From Selaginella tamariscina (taxonomy: Eukaryota; Streptophyta; Lycopodiopsida; Selaginellales; Selaginellaceae): a stretch of DNA of 64,000 nucleotides. The notes below the pieces were generated by a model, which made no database searches, was not told the DNA's origin, and saw only the letters and a program-made list of their open reading frames with translations. The position numbers and the translations under genes were made by a program. Shown in pieces: positions 1-10,290 of this stretch. The stretch spans positions 725,217-789,216 of the forward strand of contig PUQB01000005.1 in assembly GCA_003024785.1 (NCBI GenBank), in the 5' to 3' direction. The first letter of the stretch is position 1. Every line of letters begins with the position of its first letter.

Positions 1-108
1 GAATTAATCCCACCCATAACTTTCTAAAACAAGGAAGGGGTGGCAGGATTAATCCCGCCAATGCTTTTTCGCCTTTTAAAAAGGGCAGCGGGATCACCTA
101 ATAGCCAT
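1..108. repeat. Remnant of the GGCGGGATTAATCCCGCC palindrome array
   Basis: Two or three degenerate copies of the 18-bp palindrome are visible: a near-complete one at 42-59 (one mismatch) and weaker ones at 2-13 and 86-96. The flanking words (aaggaaggggtgg, tttttcgcc) match those between palindromes at 13020-13100 and 45660-45790, so this is the edge of an array of the same family as the main arrays. Confidence 0.7.
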
Positions 109-109
109 C

Positions 110-1680
110 GCTATTGAGTTGCACTTGTTGTGCATCCTCTGCTCCTCCCTCGGTCTCCTTATGGGCTGCCACTCATTTGTGCAAGTTGGACCTTTGACGA
201 TGGTCAAACCACCATCAACCAACATGAGGTAAGAGAGGGGTATGGCAAAAATTACTTGTGCCACATGTCAAATGATAAAGTTCATGCAGGAAATGAACAC
301 CAATGCAGCTTAAAACATTGTCACTATGGGGACCACTTGTCTTGGCAAGTTGCATAAGGAGTTTATTACTAAGGTTTTTAAATCACCATATTTAACTCCA
401 GTTTTTGCATCACCACTTTTATCACCTTCAATTCTTGAACCACTTTTTCCAACATCTGCAATATTTGAATCTCATAAAGATGATATACAAGTAATGATAA
501 AGAAATCAGCAATAATATAACATCAAAAGATGAATGTGAAAGGGACCAAACAAGTGAGCTACATACCATTTAAGAGGCAACATTGCCCCTTGTTACTCAT
601 GGCCATATTATGTTGCTATCCAATGTCAATGGCATTATGCTTCATCGACAAAGGCTTGAGGACAAAGAAAAAGAAATTAAACAGGAAGTTTTCATTCATT
701 ATCATATTAAATTTAACATGATATCATCCTCCATCAAGGGTTGGACCGTCTCTTTCAAACGCTCAAAGAGATGTGTGCACTTGTGGGAATTTGGTCATGC
801 ATGCAATTTCACAACTTAACACCATTGTTGAATTTGCTCAACAAGCACTATAGTGTTGCAAAAGAGGTGATTCATAAAGATTGGATTTTTGACCAGTAAT
901 TTTTGTTTATAAGCCTCTCAAATACTAAATTCTTAAAATACTACGATGTGAAAAAAGAAAGTAAACCATACTTCCTCAAGAATAAAAAATAATTAGGCTT
1001 TATTGGGAGATCAATCTATTAAGTATAATGAAAATGCACATATCTTAGTTGTATATGACTCTCCTTCAAAAGCTATGCTCAACCAAAATATTGTTTGTAT
1101 CCATCCAATCACTTTTGACTCATATTTTGATATTAATACCATTAATGAGCGCTCTGATACCAATTGTTAGGCACCACTACGTACAAACTAGAGACCCTCA
1201 CAAAACCACCCGACCTCCCCCGAGCTGTCTCTAGTCTCCACACGCTGCTCTCTAAAGGCTTCCAATATTAGTGTGCCCTTAATTCTCTTAGATCTAGGTA
1301 TAGCTCTTTAGAAATATTCTAGCTTATACCTTTTTGGGGAATATTCTTTGATTTGTTATATGGGTCATAACAATTAGTGAATTACTTGGACAGAATGCTT
1401 CAAAAAAAAGAATCTTGAAAACTTTTGCAACTAATATCCACTATGTAAAACATACCTTAGCACTTTTTTTCTTGTGATTTTGAATTTTATAAATTAAAGT
1501 AGAGCAATGAGGTGTTTTACAATGTTATTATTAAGGAATTTTATTTTTTATATAAGCCTTTATACATTCCTGGTCTTATCACAGATTACGTATTAATAAA
1601 AGATAGCAACTCCTAACTTTTATTTGTGAGTGTTAGGTGGTGGCAACAATATAGATATTGACGATAATGATTTTATCAAT
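110..1680 (+). pseudogene. Decayed FCP1/HAD phosphatase-like gene, plus-strand copy
   Basis: This stretch is an inverted, diverged copy of the gene at 2043-3150. Recognisable pieces in order are: a region like the N-terminal leader (220-330), the phosphatase motif region with NVNGIMLHRQ around 620-650 (the other copies read DVNGVLLHRQ), the stretch for LLNLLNKHYSVAKEVIHKDW around 825-890, and a tail with the cytosine- and glycine-rich end near 1620-1680. Stop codons and frameshifts are frequent, for example after WIFDQ at about 898, and an LTR remnant interrupts it at 1151-1372. It ends at the left terminal repeat of copy 1, so it belongs to another, broken copy of the large element lying in inverted orientation. 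It cannot encode an intact protein. Confidence 0.75.
1151..1372 (-). mobile_element. LTR plus primer-binding-site remnant
   Basis: GCTCTGATACCA at 1151-1162 is the reverse complement of the common plant LTR-retrotransposon primer site TGGTATCAGAGC. Two bases further on, TGTTAGGC (1165) opens a 208-bp segment closing with CATAACA at 1372, i.e. TG...CA ends. The segment interrupts the FCP1-like pseudogene. The flanks attaatga and attagtga may be a decayed target duplication. The family (copia or gypsy) cannot be told. Confidence 0.5.
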
Positions 1681-1682
1681 TA

Positions 1683-1708
1683 TGCACGTTGTAACTAAAG
1701 TGGGCATG
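1683..1708 (+). repeat. Left terminal inverted repeat of copy 1
   Basis: The 26 bases beginning TGCACGTTGTAACTAAAG match the reverse complement of 15938-15963 with two mismatches (positions 5 and 18). Related left ends occur at 23844 and 57224, and without the first bases at about 21320. They are followed in each case by a similar AT-rich subterminal region of about 350 bases. Confidence 0.8.
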
Positions 1709-2042
1709 ATACGTGAAAATGGGAATATAAAATAAATTACTAATTAATACTTAAGTTTTAATTATTAATTAATCATTTAACTAATATGTAATTAAGCCTT
1801 AAATATTAATTAATTATTAATTAATCCTTCAATAACCTTAACTTAGTAAGGAATATTCCTAAAATATCTTAGAATATTCATATTATTCTAAAAATAGTTT
1901 ACAATAATGAAAAAATACTATCAAACATAATTACAAATGAAATCATTTTTTTATCAACATGTTAATTTTTTTATAAATACTTTCTTCCTAACCATACAAA
2001 GAAATCTCCTCATTTTGTCTAAAATATCACTCTCCGGATTAA
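1709..2042. repeat. AT-rich left subterminal region
   Basis: No gene is seen here. The region consists of ATTAATTAATTA-type words and AATATTCCTAAAATATCTTAG. It recurs with small changes at about 21335-21660, 23870-24200 and 57250-57560, and in reverse complement at 15985-16420. It is therefore a conserved end region of the large element. Confidence 0.75.
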
Positions 2043-3230
2043 TCAAATTATTTTGGTCAATATATTGATGTTGTTGCCACCACTAACACTCTCACGAATG
2101 CAATTGGGAGTTGCCATCCTTGTTAATACATAAGATGTAATAAAACCAGGTCTGCATAAAGGCTCATCTAAAAAATGACGTTCCTTAAGAATAATATTTA
2201 AAGCGCCCGGGTTGCTATCCTTCATTTTATAAAATTCAAAATCACGAGAAAGAAAAGCTTTAGAAAATGTATGATACGGTGGATACTGCTCACAAAATTT
2301 TCGAAATTCTTCTTTCTGAGGCAACGTATCCAAGTAGTTCATAGCTCATCTATGATATCGGTATCAGAATATGATCGAAAGTGATTGGATGAATACAAGC
2401 AATGTTTTGGTTGAGCATAGCCTTCTGAGGAGAGTCGTCTACTACTAAGATATGTGCATTCTTCATTATCCTTAAGCGACTGATCTCCCCATGAGTCCCA
2501 ATTATTCTTTCATTCTTGAAGAAGTATGGCTTGCTTTCCTTTCTTATATTGTGAAATTCGAGAGGTTTATAACACATTCGCTGGTCAAAAATCCAATCTT
2601 TACGAATCACCTCTTCTGCAACACTACAATGTTTCTTAAGCAAATTCAACAGCGGTGTTAAGTTATGAATCTGCATGCATGACCAAATCCCCACAAGCGC
2701 ACCCATCTCCTTAAGCTTTTGAAAGAGACGATCCAACCCTGGACGAAAAATAATATCATATCGAAATTTACCATGACAAGGAATGAAATCTCCTTGTTTG
2801 ATTTCTTTTTTCCTATCCTCGGGCCTTTGTCGATGAAGCAGAACACCATTGACATCCAACAACACAATATGGCCATGAGTAACATGAGATAGCGTTGCCT
2901 CTTGAATACTTTGCAAATCACTTGTTTGCTCCCTTTCACATTTATCCGTTGCCACTATCTCGTTGCCTATCCCTTCATCATTTAATTGTACATCATCCTT
3001 ACAAGATTCAGATATTGCATGCGCTGAAGAAATTGATTTCGGAACTGAAGCCAATAAAAATGATGATGAAGTGGCCCCCATGGTAACGATGTTTTGAGCT
3101 GCATTATTATCCATTTCCTGCATGAACTCTGTCATTCTGACATGTGGCACAAGAAATTGTCGCCAAACCCCTCTCTTACCTCATGCCAATGCTGAAAATC
3201 CATGTTCTCAATTGTTTCATTACATCTGCA
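2043..3230 (-). pseudogene. FCP1/HAD-type phosphatase-like protein, one frameshift
   Basis: The main reading frame (3150 to 2350, 266 codons) has a low-complexity leader of about 85 residues. An FCP1-homology/NIF-like domain follows: LLDVNGVLLHR at residues 97-107 (family signature DxDGTL), FRPGLDRLFQKLKEMG, VGIWSC, and VVDDSPQKA near residue 238. The second acidic residue of the DxD signature is Asn, which would remove the usual general acid. The C-terminal part (YLDTLPQKEEFRKFC..., 2342 to 2043) is in another frame. In copy 2 the same joint is also broken, so this is either an old lesion, an unrecognised intron or an assembly error. The family dephosphorylates phosphoproteins such as RNA polymerase II tails; activity here is doubtful. 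An exon upstream is possible, because TTTTGCAG at about 3230 looks like a splice acceptor. The gene lies just downstream of the ParB/methyltransferase-like gene on the same strand. Confidence 0.75.
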
Positions 3231-4138
3231 AAATGATAATTAGCTGACCTTAAAATTATCAAGGTATATTATTTACCTTGTTAATGTGTGACCCATGTTT
3301 GAACTAAAAGCTTCATTAATCCTTGAGAATTTATTTTCTGTACAAATATAAACGAAATATACAAAAATGCCTTATGTTACACTCATTTACAACTATTCAC
3401 TCTAACAATTCATTAACAATTCTTCTTCGCTATTACCTTCTGAGTGAGGCGAAGAAGGTCTAAGCCGCTTGTGAGATGGTTCAAGATCTTCTGCATCTTC
3501 TATTGATGTTTCCATGGGTAATGGAGTGTGCGAATGTTCTGTACTCCTCGAGATAACTTCCGGTCTAATATCTGATTGAAGTTCGTCTCAGACTCCGACA
3601 TTGAACCAGATTCTTCAGAGCTATCGCACTTATCTGGAGGGAACTTTCTCAAATACTCCTTTATGGATTCGTTGGGGTACTCAGTTGAGAACCTATCTAT
3701 TTGTTCAGGTCCTCAACCATGGTCTTATCCTTTTCAACGGCAAATACACATGTATGCCGAAGGTAACACTCCTTCAAGACGGACCCCCTAGTGCAGTAGT
3801 CAAAAACCCACGCATCACTGTGAGGACCCCTGATCAAGTTGACGATGCTCCGTGCCGCTTGACTTGTGATGTTTGGATAACGTACATTGCCGAATACGTC
3901 ACTCTGTATCGGTGTATCGGATGGAGGTTCAGGGCCGTTGGAGTGCAAACAGATGCCTGGCCAGTCATTTGGAAGTTTGAAACTGTTTGGCGCATTCCTA
4001 ACAACCAAGTGAACAACCGAATCAATGCACTTGGATCAGCATCATTCATATAAAATCCTGTCCAACGATGTTTATTCCTCTTGGCAAAGGAGAAGGCAAA
4101 GGTATCGGTGACATGAGCAAGAATCAAGAAATAAATAC

Positions 4139-4191
4139 CTGAAAACGTAGATATCAGTCAAGAGTGCAAGTATGAATTCAATAATAAATAC
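4139..4191 (-). other. Predicted 53-bp intron in the methyltransferase-like part
   Basis: On the minus strand the exon ends ATGTACAAAGAAG, the intron begins GTATTTATTATTG and ends CTACGTTTTCAG. Splicing links SMYKEG to IYFLILAHVTDTF in frame. Copy 2 has the same 53-bp intron at 26228-26280. Such short introns are unusual for seed plants. Confidence 0.7.
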
Positions 4192-6377
4192 CTTCTTTGT
4201 ACATGCTTGCACGGCTAAGTTTCTCCACCAAATCCTCTAGTGTCCTATCTGTCGAAGGATTTTTTGACACCCGCCGATCCATCACGAACAATTGAAACGG
4301 TTTCCTACAAGCAGTGATGGTACCCCATAAAGTCTCCGAATCAACAACAAACATCTGTAGGGCTTGTCGTGATTCGTAGCATCCTCCTTTATAAGGTTCA
4401 ACTCGGTTCTCTGCTGCTGAAGGACTGCCATAAGAGAAGGCGTCATCGCAATGTTCTCCTTTTTGGCGTTGGCGTGCAATAGATTCTTGCCCAGATCTTC
4501 CGATTGATTCACCCATTCGACAAGCATATCATCATTTGTCACATGCAAATATTTGCTGACCTCTTCGTATGTTGAAGCCGAAATCCAACCCAGTTTGTGG
4601 CAGTGTATTCCCAACCACTCCTTGAAGTGCCTGACCGTCTTCAACTCCATTGCCTTGAGATGAAAAGGAGAGGTGGGGCTGCTGTTGTTAATCTGTAATT
4701 TGCCATCAATCACCAAATCAGCCAAGACTTCCATCTCCTCCATCGTTGTTCCATTTAAAGGCTTCAACCATGTGAGCTTGAAATCGTTGTCTACATCCTT
4801 TATAGATTGAACAGACTTAGCCTTCGGCGTCTTACTGGGTTTCTTTGCAGACTTCTCTGAGGGCTCCACTTCACTTGTCTGCTTCTTCTTCAGTGTTCCT
4901 TTTGCAAAGGATTCCATAATCCCCAACCATTTCGCAAAGATCCTATCCTCGGGACAAGAAATCAACATCATCAAAAAGGATGTTTCCTTCCCGCCCACCT
5001 GGGCAAAATCAACTGCTACAATTTCTTCAACTCTCTGAGAAAAAGACAGATTAATATACCGGCGAGATAAATCCCGCCCAAACAATTTGCTTACCCGGTA
5101 TTCCGCAGATTGTGTATTCCCTGCGGTAGCTCTTTGTGGTCGCTGAAGAGATTCCCACACGGCTCGCGTGTGTTTGAACTTCTCCCATATTTTGCTGTTG
5201 TAGTGGTTGGTGTCTGCAGCGTCCCATTCCGCCGATAACTTATGGTACTGCTCGATTGTGAGATTCGGCTTCGCTAAAAACGCCGATCTTTTCGTCAGCT
5301 TCTCACGGGTATGCTCGGAAAGTTTTGTTGCCATCGTTCCTTTGTTGTGTTCGTCGAGAAGTCGTTGGGTGCCGTTATTGTGTGCTGGCCACTAATGATG
5401 TAGTACTTAACTGATTTTCTATTTCCTTCCTTCATTTGTTCCGGTGTTGTGAACCTTTTCTCAGCGCCTTTTTTTTCTCGTAGTATGCGCACAAAACATT
5501 ATGTGGAACGGTAAGAATTGTCGTCCTTCATCTTCTCCATGAGCTCAGCTACACGTTCCTGATTGAGTGGCCTGTAATTGAAGTTTGGGTTGACGCTGCA
5601 ATACTTAACCCTACACTGGTAAATCTATCATCCAACATCATTTCCTTGTGGCTTATTGCAGCATGGGAGCCACAGGTGCAGCTGACAAAACGACTAATGA
5701 TTTTTCTACGATCCGAATCAACATGTGTGATCCCCGATTGATGCTGTTCTAGTTCTCGGCACACTCTTCCAGCTCCCGAAATTCTAAGCAAATTGAACGT
5801 GATCTGTAAAAACCTGAGACCAAGCCACCTCTCAATCTCCTTATGATGTCGCTGTGTTCTTCTTCAATGTGAAGAGGGAAGATTGCTCCACTTGCTGATT
5901 TTCTGTATTGTGAAGCAATATCTCCTGACAATACACCTACTCGATGAGTCTGAAGATCTTCGAAGTAGACATCCAGATGGATCCCCTCCATAGATGGGCT
6001 TTCGTTGAGTTGAAGAAGAACTCCAAGGTCAACATCATTAGTGAACACGTGAACGTCATTATCCACAAGTCGACAAAACCACCCGAAATTAATGTTGTAA
6101 CTGGCGACCTCTGGATCCGAGAACGTGACATTGGATGGAACAAGGCATATGTGTCGAGCATCGTTCAATCTGGGTTCAGCATGCTTTCGGGCTTGACTAG
6201 CACACCACTTTCCATTGTTTTGCTTGTCCATGCGATGTGACAGAGGTTAGTTTGACAGCAACCATGGTTGTTCCAATGCGCTTCCCGTTTAGTTTGAAAT
6301 ATGGCCAAGTTGATTCCAGAATCCCCCTGCCCATCTCTTCTCCTGCTCTCGTCTTTAATGTCACCTCAATTCCACAT

Positions 6378-6438
6378 CTGAATACAAAAATGATTAGTTC
6401 AAGTATCCGAGTATAACAGATTTTATTTTAATTCTTAC
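6378..6438 (-). other. Predicted 61-bp intron in the ParB-like gene
   Basis: On the minus strand the exon ...AATTCTGG is followed by GTAAGAATT, and the intron ends TTTTTGTATTCAG before ATGTGGAATTGAGG. Joining the exons keeps the frame open on both sides. The same intron is 68 bp in copy 2 (28427-28494). Confidence 0.75.
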
Positions 6439-6603
6439 CCAGAATTTGACGACGACTCCATACTAATGACTCGATCTCCTTGTTTGATCAAATCGTCCTT
6501 CTGCAAAATAATACACTATGAATACAAATCATATAAAAACGCACACACACTTGTATAAACCCGAATATACAAAAATAATACACAGAGAGAAGTAGACGTA
6601 ATT

Positions 6604-6690
6604 AACTGTCCGAAGCTCACATTTGTGCTAGTGCAAAAGAAAGATAACATTTCGTTTTAGAACCACCACAAATGTGAGCTCTGGACAGTT
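6604..6690. other. Conserved imperfect hairpin upstream of the ParB-like gene
   Basis: AACTGTCC..AGCTCACATTTGTG (6604-6628) pairs with CACAAATGTGAGCT..GGACAGTT (6667-6690), leaving a loop of about 38 bases. The structure recurs, with some arm loss, at about 28676-28765 and 63512-63600. It lies between the first recognisable exon and the palindrome array, so it may be part of the promoter or leader of the gene. Confidence 0.65.
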
Positions 6691-6789
6691 TTACATAGAT
6701 TCCTAGCTTTTACTCGAAATATTATGATAAGATGATAAAAGTAAATAAAATGAGATATGCAACTTATATATACTAATACACATATATAT

Positions 6790-8585
6790 TCACATGGAAG
6801 GTGCGGCGGGATTAATCTCGCCACCCCTTCAATGCCTCCTGAAAGAGTGGGCGGGATTAATCTCGCCACCTTTCTGGAGGCCTTGAACGGGAGTGCGGAA
6901 TTAATCTTGCCACCCTTCTCGGTCTCAGAGAGAACTGGGCAGGATTTATTTCACACCCCTTCAGTGACTCCAGAAAGGAGGCGGGATTAATCTCGCCCAC
7001 CATGTAAGGGATGGTTAAATGAATTTCCCACCCTTCCCAGTTCTCTCCATTGGTATGTTGTAAACCTTCTACGTCTCAGACAGAAACGTTTGGGATTGGT
7101 CCGACTCACCAATGGAGAAAAAAGGAAGGGTGGCGGGATTCATTCCTCCAACAGGCATTGAAGACTCGGCGGGATTAATCCCGCCGCCCAGGGCCTTCAC
7201 TCGGTCCCTATGCGGCGGGATTAATCCCGCCGGACGCCAATTCCCTGCTCGAATCGGGCGGATTAATCCCGCCGCCTAGGCCCTTCAGGCAGGCCTTTGG
7301 CGGCGGGATTAATCCGCCGCCCGGCCCTTCATCGCCAGGCGGCGGGATTAATCCCGCCGGAGCCAATGCCTGCGCGGAATCGGGCGGGATTAATCCCGCC
7401 GCCTAGGCTTCAGAGGCCAATGGCGGCGGGATAAATCCCGCCGATTCTGCGCAGGGCATGCGTACGCGGCGATTAATCCCGCCGCCCAGGCCCTTCACTC
7501 GGGCCTTAGTCGGCGATTAATCCCGCCGAACGCCAATGCCCTGTGCGAAATCTTGCGGGATTAATCCCGCCGCCTAGGCCCTTCAGGCAGGCCAATGGCG
7601 GCGGATAAATCCCGCCCGATTCCGCACAGGGCATGCGTACGCGGCGGATTAATCCCACTGGACGCCACCTTTCTCGTTCTCAGAGAGAATTGGGCAGGAT
7701 TTATTTCTCACACCCCTTTAGGGGCTCCGAAAAGGTGGCGGGATTAATCCCGCCACCATGTAAGGATGGTGAAATTAATCCCACCACCCTTCTCAGTTCC
7801 CTCCATTGGTATTTTGTAAACCTTCTCCGTCTCAGACAGAGTTAGTCGGGATTGATTCAACATACCAATGGAGAAAAAAAAGAAGGGTGGCGGGATTAAT
7901 CCCGCCATCGGGCATAGAAGGTTCGGAGAGATTAATCCCACCGCCCTCTCGTAAATCATGCGCTCACACATATATATTGGCTGCGGGATTAATCCCGCGG
8001 CATTTGAACATGGATGGGTGGGGGCGGGATTAATCCCGCCGCTTATATCCTGCGGAAGTGCCTGAGCGGCGGGATTAATCCCGCCGCCCTCCGCGAAGGG
8101 CATGAGCGTGGGGCGGATTAATCCCGCCGTTCATGCCTGCGTGAATTCCCTGGGCGGGGATTAATTCTGCCGCTTACGCACAAGACATGTCATGCAAGCC
8201 TTCGGTTAGCCTTCCGTGCAGGATCTTTCATGCAGGCTCTTCGGTTAGCCTCATGAACGGCGGGATTAATCCCGCCGCCCATCCCCTATAAATGCCCTGC
8301 GTGGAATCCGGCGGGATTAATCCGCCCATTAGGGCCTTCACACATGCCATTGCCGGCGAGATAAATCCCGCCGCATTCTGCGTAGGGCATGGGTGGGCGG
8401 CGGAATTAATCCCGCGCTTTTCGTTTGTCCAGAGCGGCAGGATTAATCCCGCCGCCCATAGCCTGCGTGAAGGGCCTCGGCGGCGGATTAATCCCGCCGC
8501 TATATGGTTGGGGCCATGGCGGCGGGATTAATCCCGCGCCGAGGCTAAACCTATAGCGGCGGGATTAATCCGCCGCTCGAGGCTT
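6790..8585. repeat. Main GGCGGGATTAATCCCGCC palindrome array
   Basis: The perfect 18-bp palindrome and close variants recur roughly every 30-70 bases across 1.8 kb. By eye I see around ten exact copies and more than twice as many variants, often lacking one G or C. The spacers are themselves repeated: between 7230 and 7660 words such as CGCCTAGGCCCTTCAG and GCAGGGCATGCGTACGCG return at about 130-180 bases, a higher-order repeat. A second hairpin unit (CTCCATTGGTAT...ATACCAATGGAG) is at about 7045-7120 and 7801-7875. ORFs here merely translate the repeat (GGINPA or AGLIPP) and are not genes. The array is on the 5' side of the minus-strand ParB-like gene. Confidence 0.95.
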
Positions 8586-9135
8586 AGCGTGTGTGCGAGA
8601 GATAAAATTAAATAAATAAATAAAATTATACAGATAAATACACACATATATATGTGTGTATATAGATATAAACCATAGAGAAAGAGAGAGAGTCTGTGAT
8701 ATATAAGCATATATATAAACTAGTGTTGTATACTATTTGTTAATATGCATTGATTATATATATATATATATATATATGTAAAGCAGTGTGCGTGTGTGTG
8801 GGAGAGATAGATCAATAAAAAAAATTATATAGATACTGGTACACATAATATATGTATGTATATATGTATATAGGTAATATATATGTGTATATGTATATTG
8901 TGTGTATGCGTGTGTGAGCGAAACAAATAAAATCATACAGATAAACAAACACACACACACACACACATATATACACAGGAGTGTGCGTGTGTGTGCGAGA
9001 GATAAAACTAATAAATAAATAAAATTATACAGATAAACACACACATATATATGTGTGTATATAGATATATAACCCATATGAATATATAAGCATATATATA
9101 AACTAATGTTGTATACTATTTGTTAATATGCATTG

Positions 9136-9173
<38 letters not shown>

Positions 9174-9527
9174 AAGCAGTGTGCGTGTGTGTGGGAGAGA
9201 TAGATCAATAAAAAAAATTATATAGATACTGGTACACATAATATATGTATGTATATATGTATATAGGTATATATATATGTGTATATGTATATTGTGTTAT
9301 GCGTGTGTGAGCGAAACAAATAAAATCATACAGATAAACAAACACACACACACACACACATATATACACAGGAGTGTGCGTGTGTGTGCGAGAGATAAAA
9401 CTAATAAATAAAAAAATTATACAGATAAACACACATATATATATGTGTGTATATAGATATATAACCCATATGAATATATAAGCATATATATAAACTAGTG
9501 TTGTATACTATTTGTTAATATGCATTG

Positions 9528-9575
<48 letters not shown>

Positions 9576-9931
9576 AAGCAGTGTGCGTGTGTGTGGGAGA
9601 GATAGATCAATAAAAAAAATTATATAGATACTGGTACACATAATATATGTATGTATATATGTATATAGGTATATATATGTGTATATGTATATTGTGTGTA
9701 TGTGTGTGTGAGCGAAACAAATAAAATCATACAGATAAACAAACACACACACACACACACATATATACACAGGAGTGTGCGTGTGTGTGCGAGAGATAAA
9801 ACTAATAAATAAATAAAATTATACAGATAAACACACACATATATATATGTGTGTATATAGATATATAACCCATATGAATATATAAGCATATATATAAACT
9901 AGTGTTGTATACTATTTGTTAATATGCATTG

Positions 9932-9965
<34 letters not shown>

Positions 9966-10238
9966 AAGCAGTGTGCGTGTGTGTGGGAGAGATAGATCAA
10001 TAAAAAAAAATTATATAGATACTGGTACACATAATATATGTATGTATATATGTATATAGGTATATATATATATATGTGTATATGTATATCGTGTGTATGC
10101 GTGTGTGAGCGAAACAAATAAAATCATACAGATAAACAAACACACACCCACACACACATATATATACATAGGAGTGTGCGTGTGTGTGCGAGAGATAGAT
10201 CAATAAATAAAATTATACGCACACTCCTATACATATAT

Positions 10239-10273
<35 letters not shown>

Positions 10274-10290
10274 GAGATCTCTCCTGTGTG
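8586..10290. repeat. Four-unit tandem repeat rich in (TA)n and (CA)n
   Basis: A unit of about 383-404 bp starts with GTGTTGTATACTATTTGTTA at about 8723, 9106, 9498 and 9902. Each unit holds a TA run (8757-8778, 9139-9170, 9531-9574, 9935-9962), a CA run and the word GTGTGCGTGTGTGTG with GAGAGATAGATCAATAA. The ORFs are low-complexity (Tyr/Ile/His/Thr) translations. Partial relatives lie at 23730-23840, 29510-29800 and 50160-51340. Confidence 0.95.

Larger units (their letters stand above)
3402..6500 (-). pseudogene. ParB-fold / degenerate methyltransferase-like gene, copy 1
   Basis: Read on the minus strand, about 990 codons would fit between the splice acceptor at 6501 and a TAG at 3402-3404. 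Order of parts: an N-terminal segment containing IKQGDRVISMESSS; a segment of about 160 residues (6230-5750) of unknown type; a ParB/sulfiredoxin-like domain (about 5700-5360) with NPNFNYRPLNQERVAELMEK (helped by copy 2) and YYIISGQHTIT, which resembles the ParB box with Gly and His/Arg; a lysine-rich middle (5334-4500); then a part resembling a beta-class DNA methyltransferase, with FQLFVMDRRVS in place of the DPPY motif (about 4270) and WVFDYCTRGSVLKECYL followed by VFAVEKD in place of motif I (about 3780). The tail is acidic with HKRLRP. Two introns of 61 and 53 bp are supported (6378-6438, 4139-4191). Frameshifts near 6230, 5750, 5480, 4320 and 4000 break it. The replaced catalytic motifs suggest no methylation activity. 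The domain names are inferences from motifs. Confidence 0.65.

Noticed and set aside
5944-6240. A 98-codon plus-strand ORF
   Set aside because: It is the antisense shadow of the conserved segment of the ParB-like gene; the minus-strand frame is the one conserved between copies.
7202-7220. E2F-like half sites (GGCGGGA) or TAATCC homeodomain-type sites in the palindrome
   Set aside because: The match is short and lacks the AAA part of the E2F consensus; any short palindrome would give such hits. Kept only as a binding-site idea in general.
6790-8585. Palindromic repeats at regular intervals looking like a CRISPR array
   Set aside because: Spacers are variable in length and themselves repetitive, motif copies are degenerate, no cas genes exist, and the surroundings are a plant nuclear mobile-element region.
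8754-10203. Several 70-107-codon ORFs rich in Tyr, Ile, His and Thr
   Set aside because: They are translations of (TA)n and (CA)n tracts repeated in all frames; no codon or family support.
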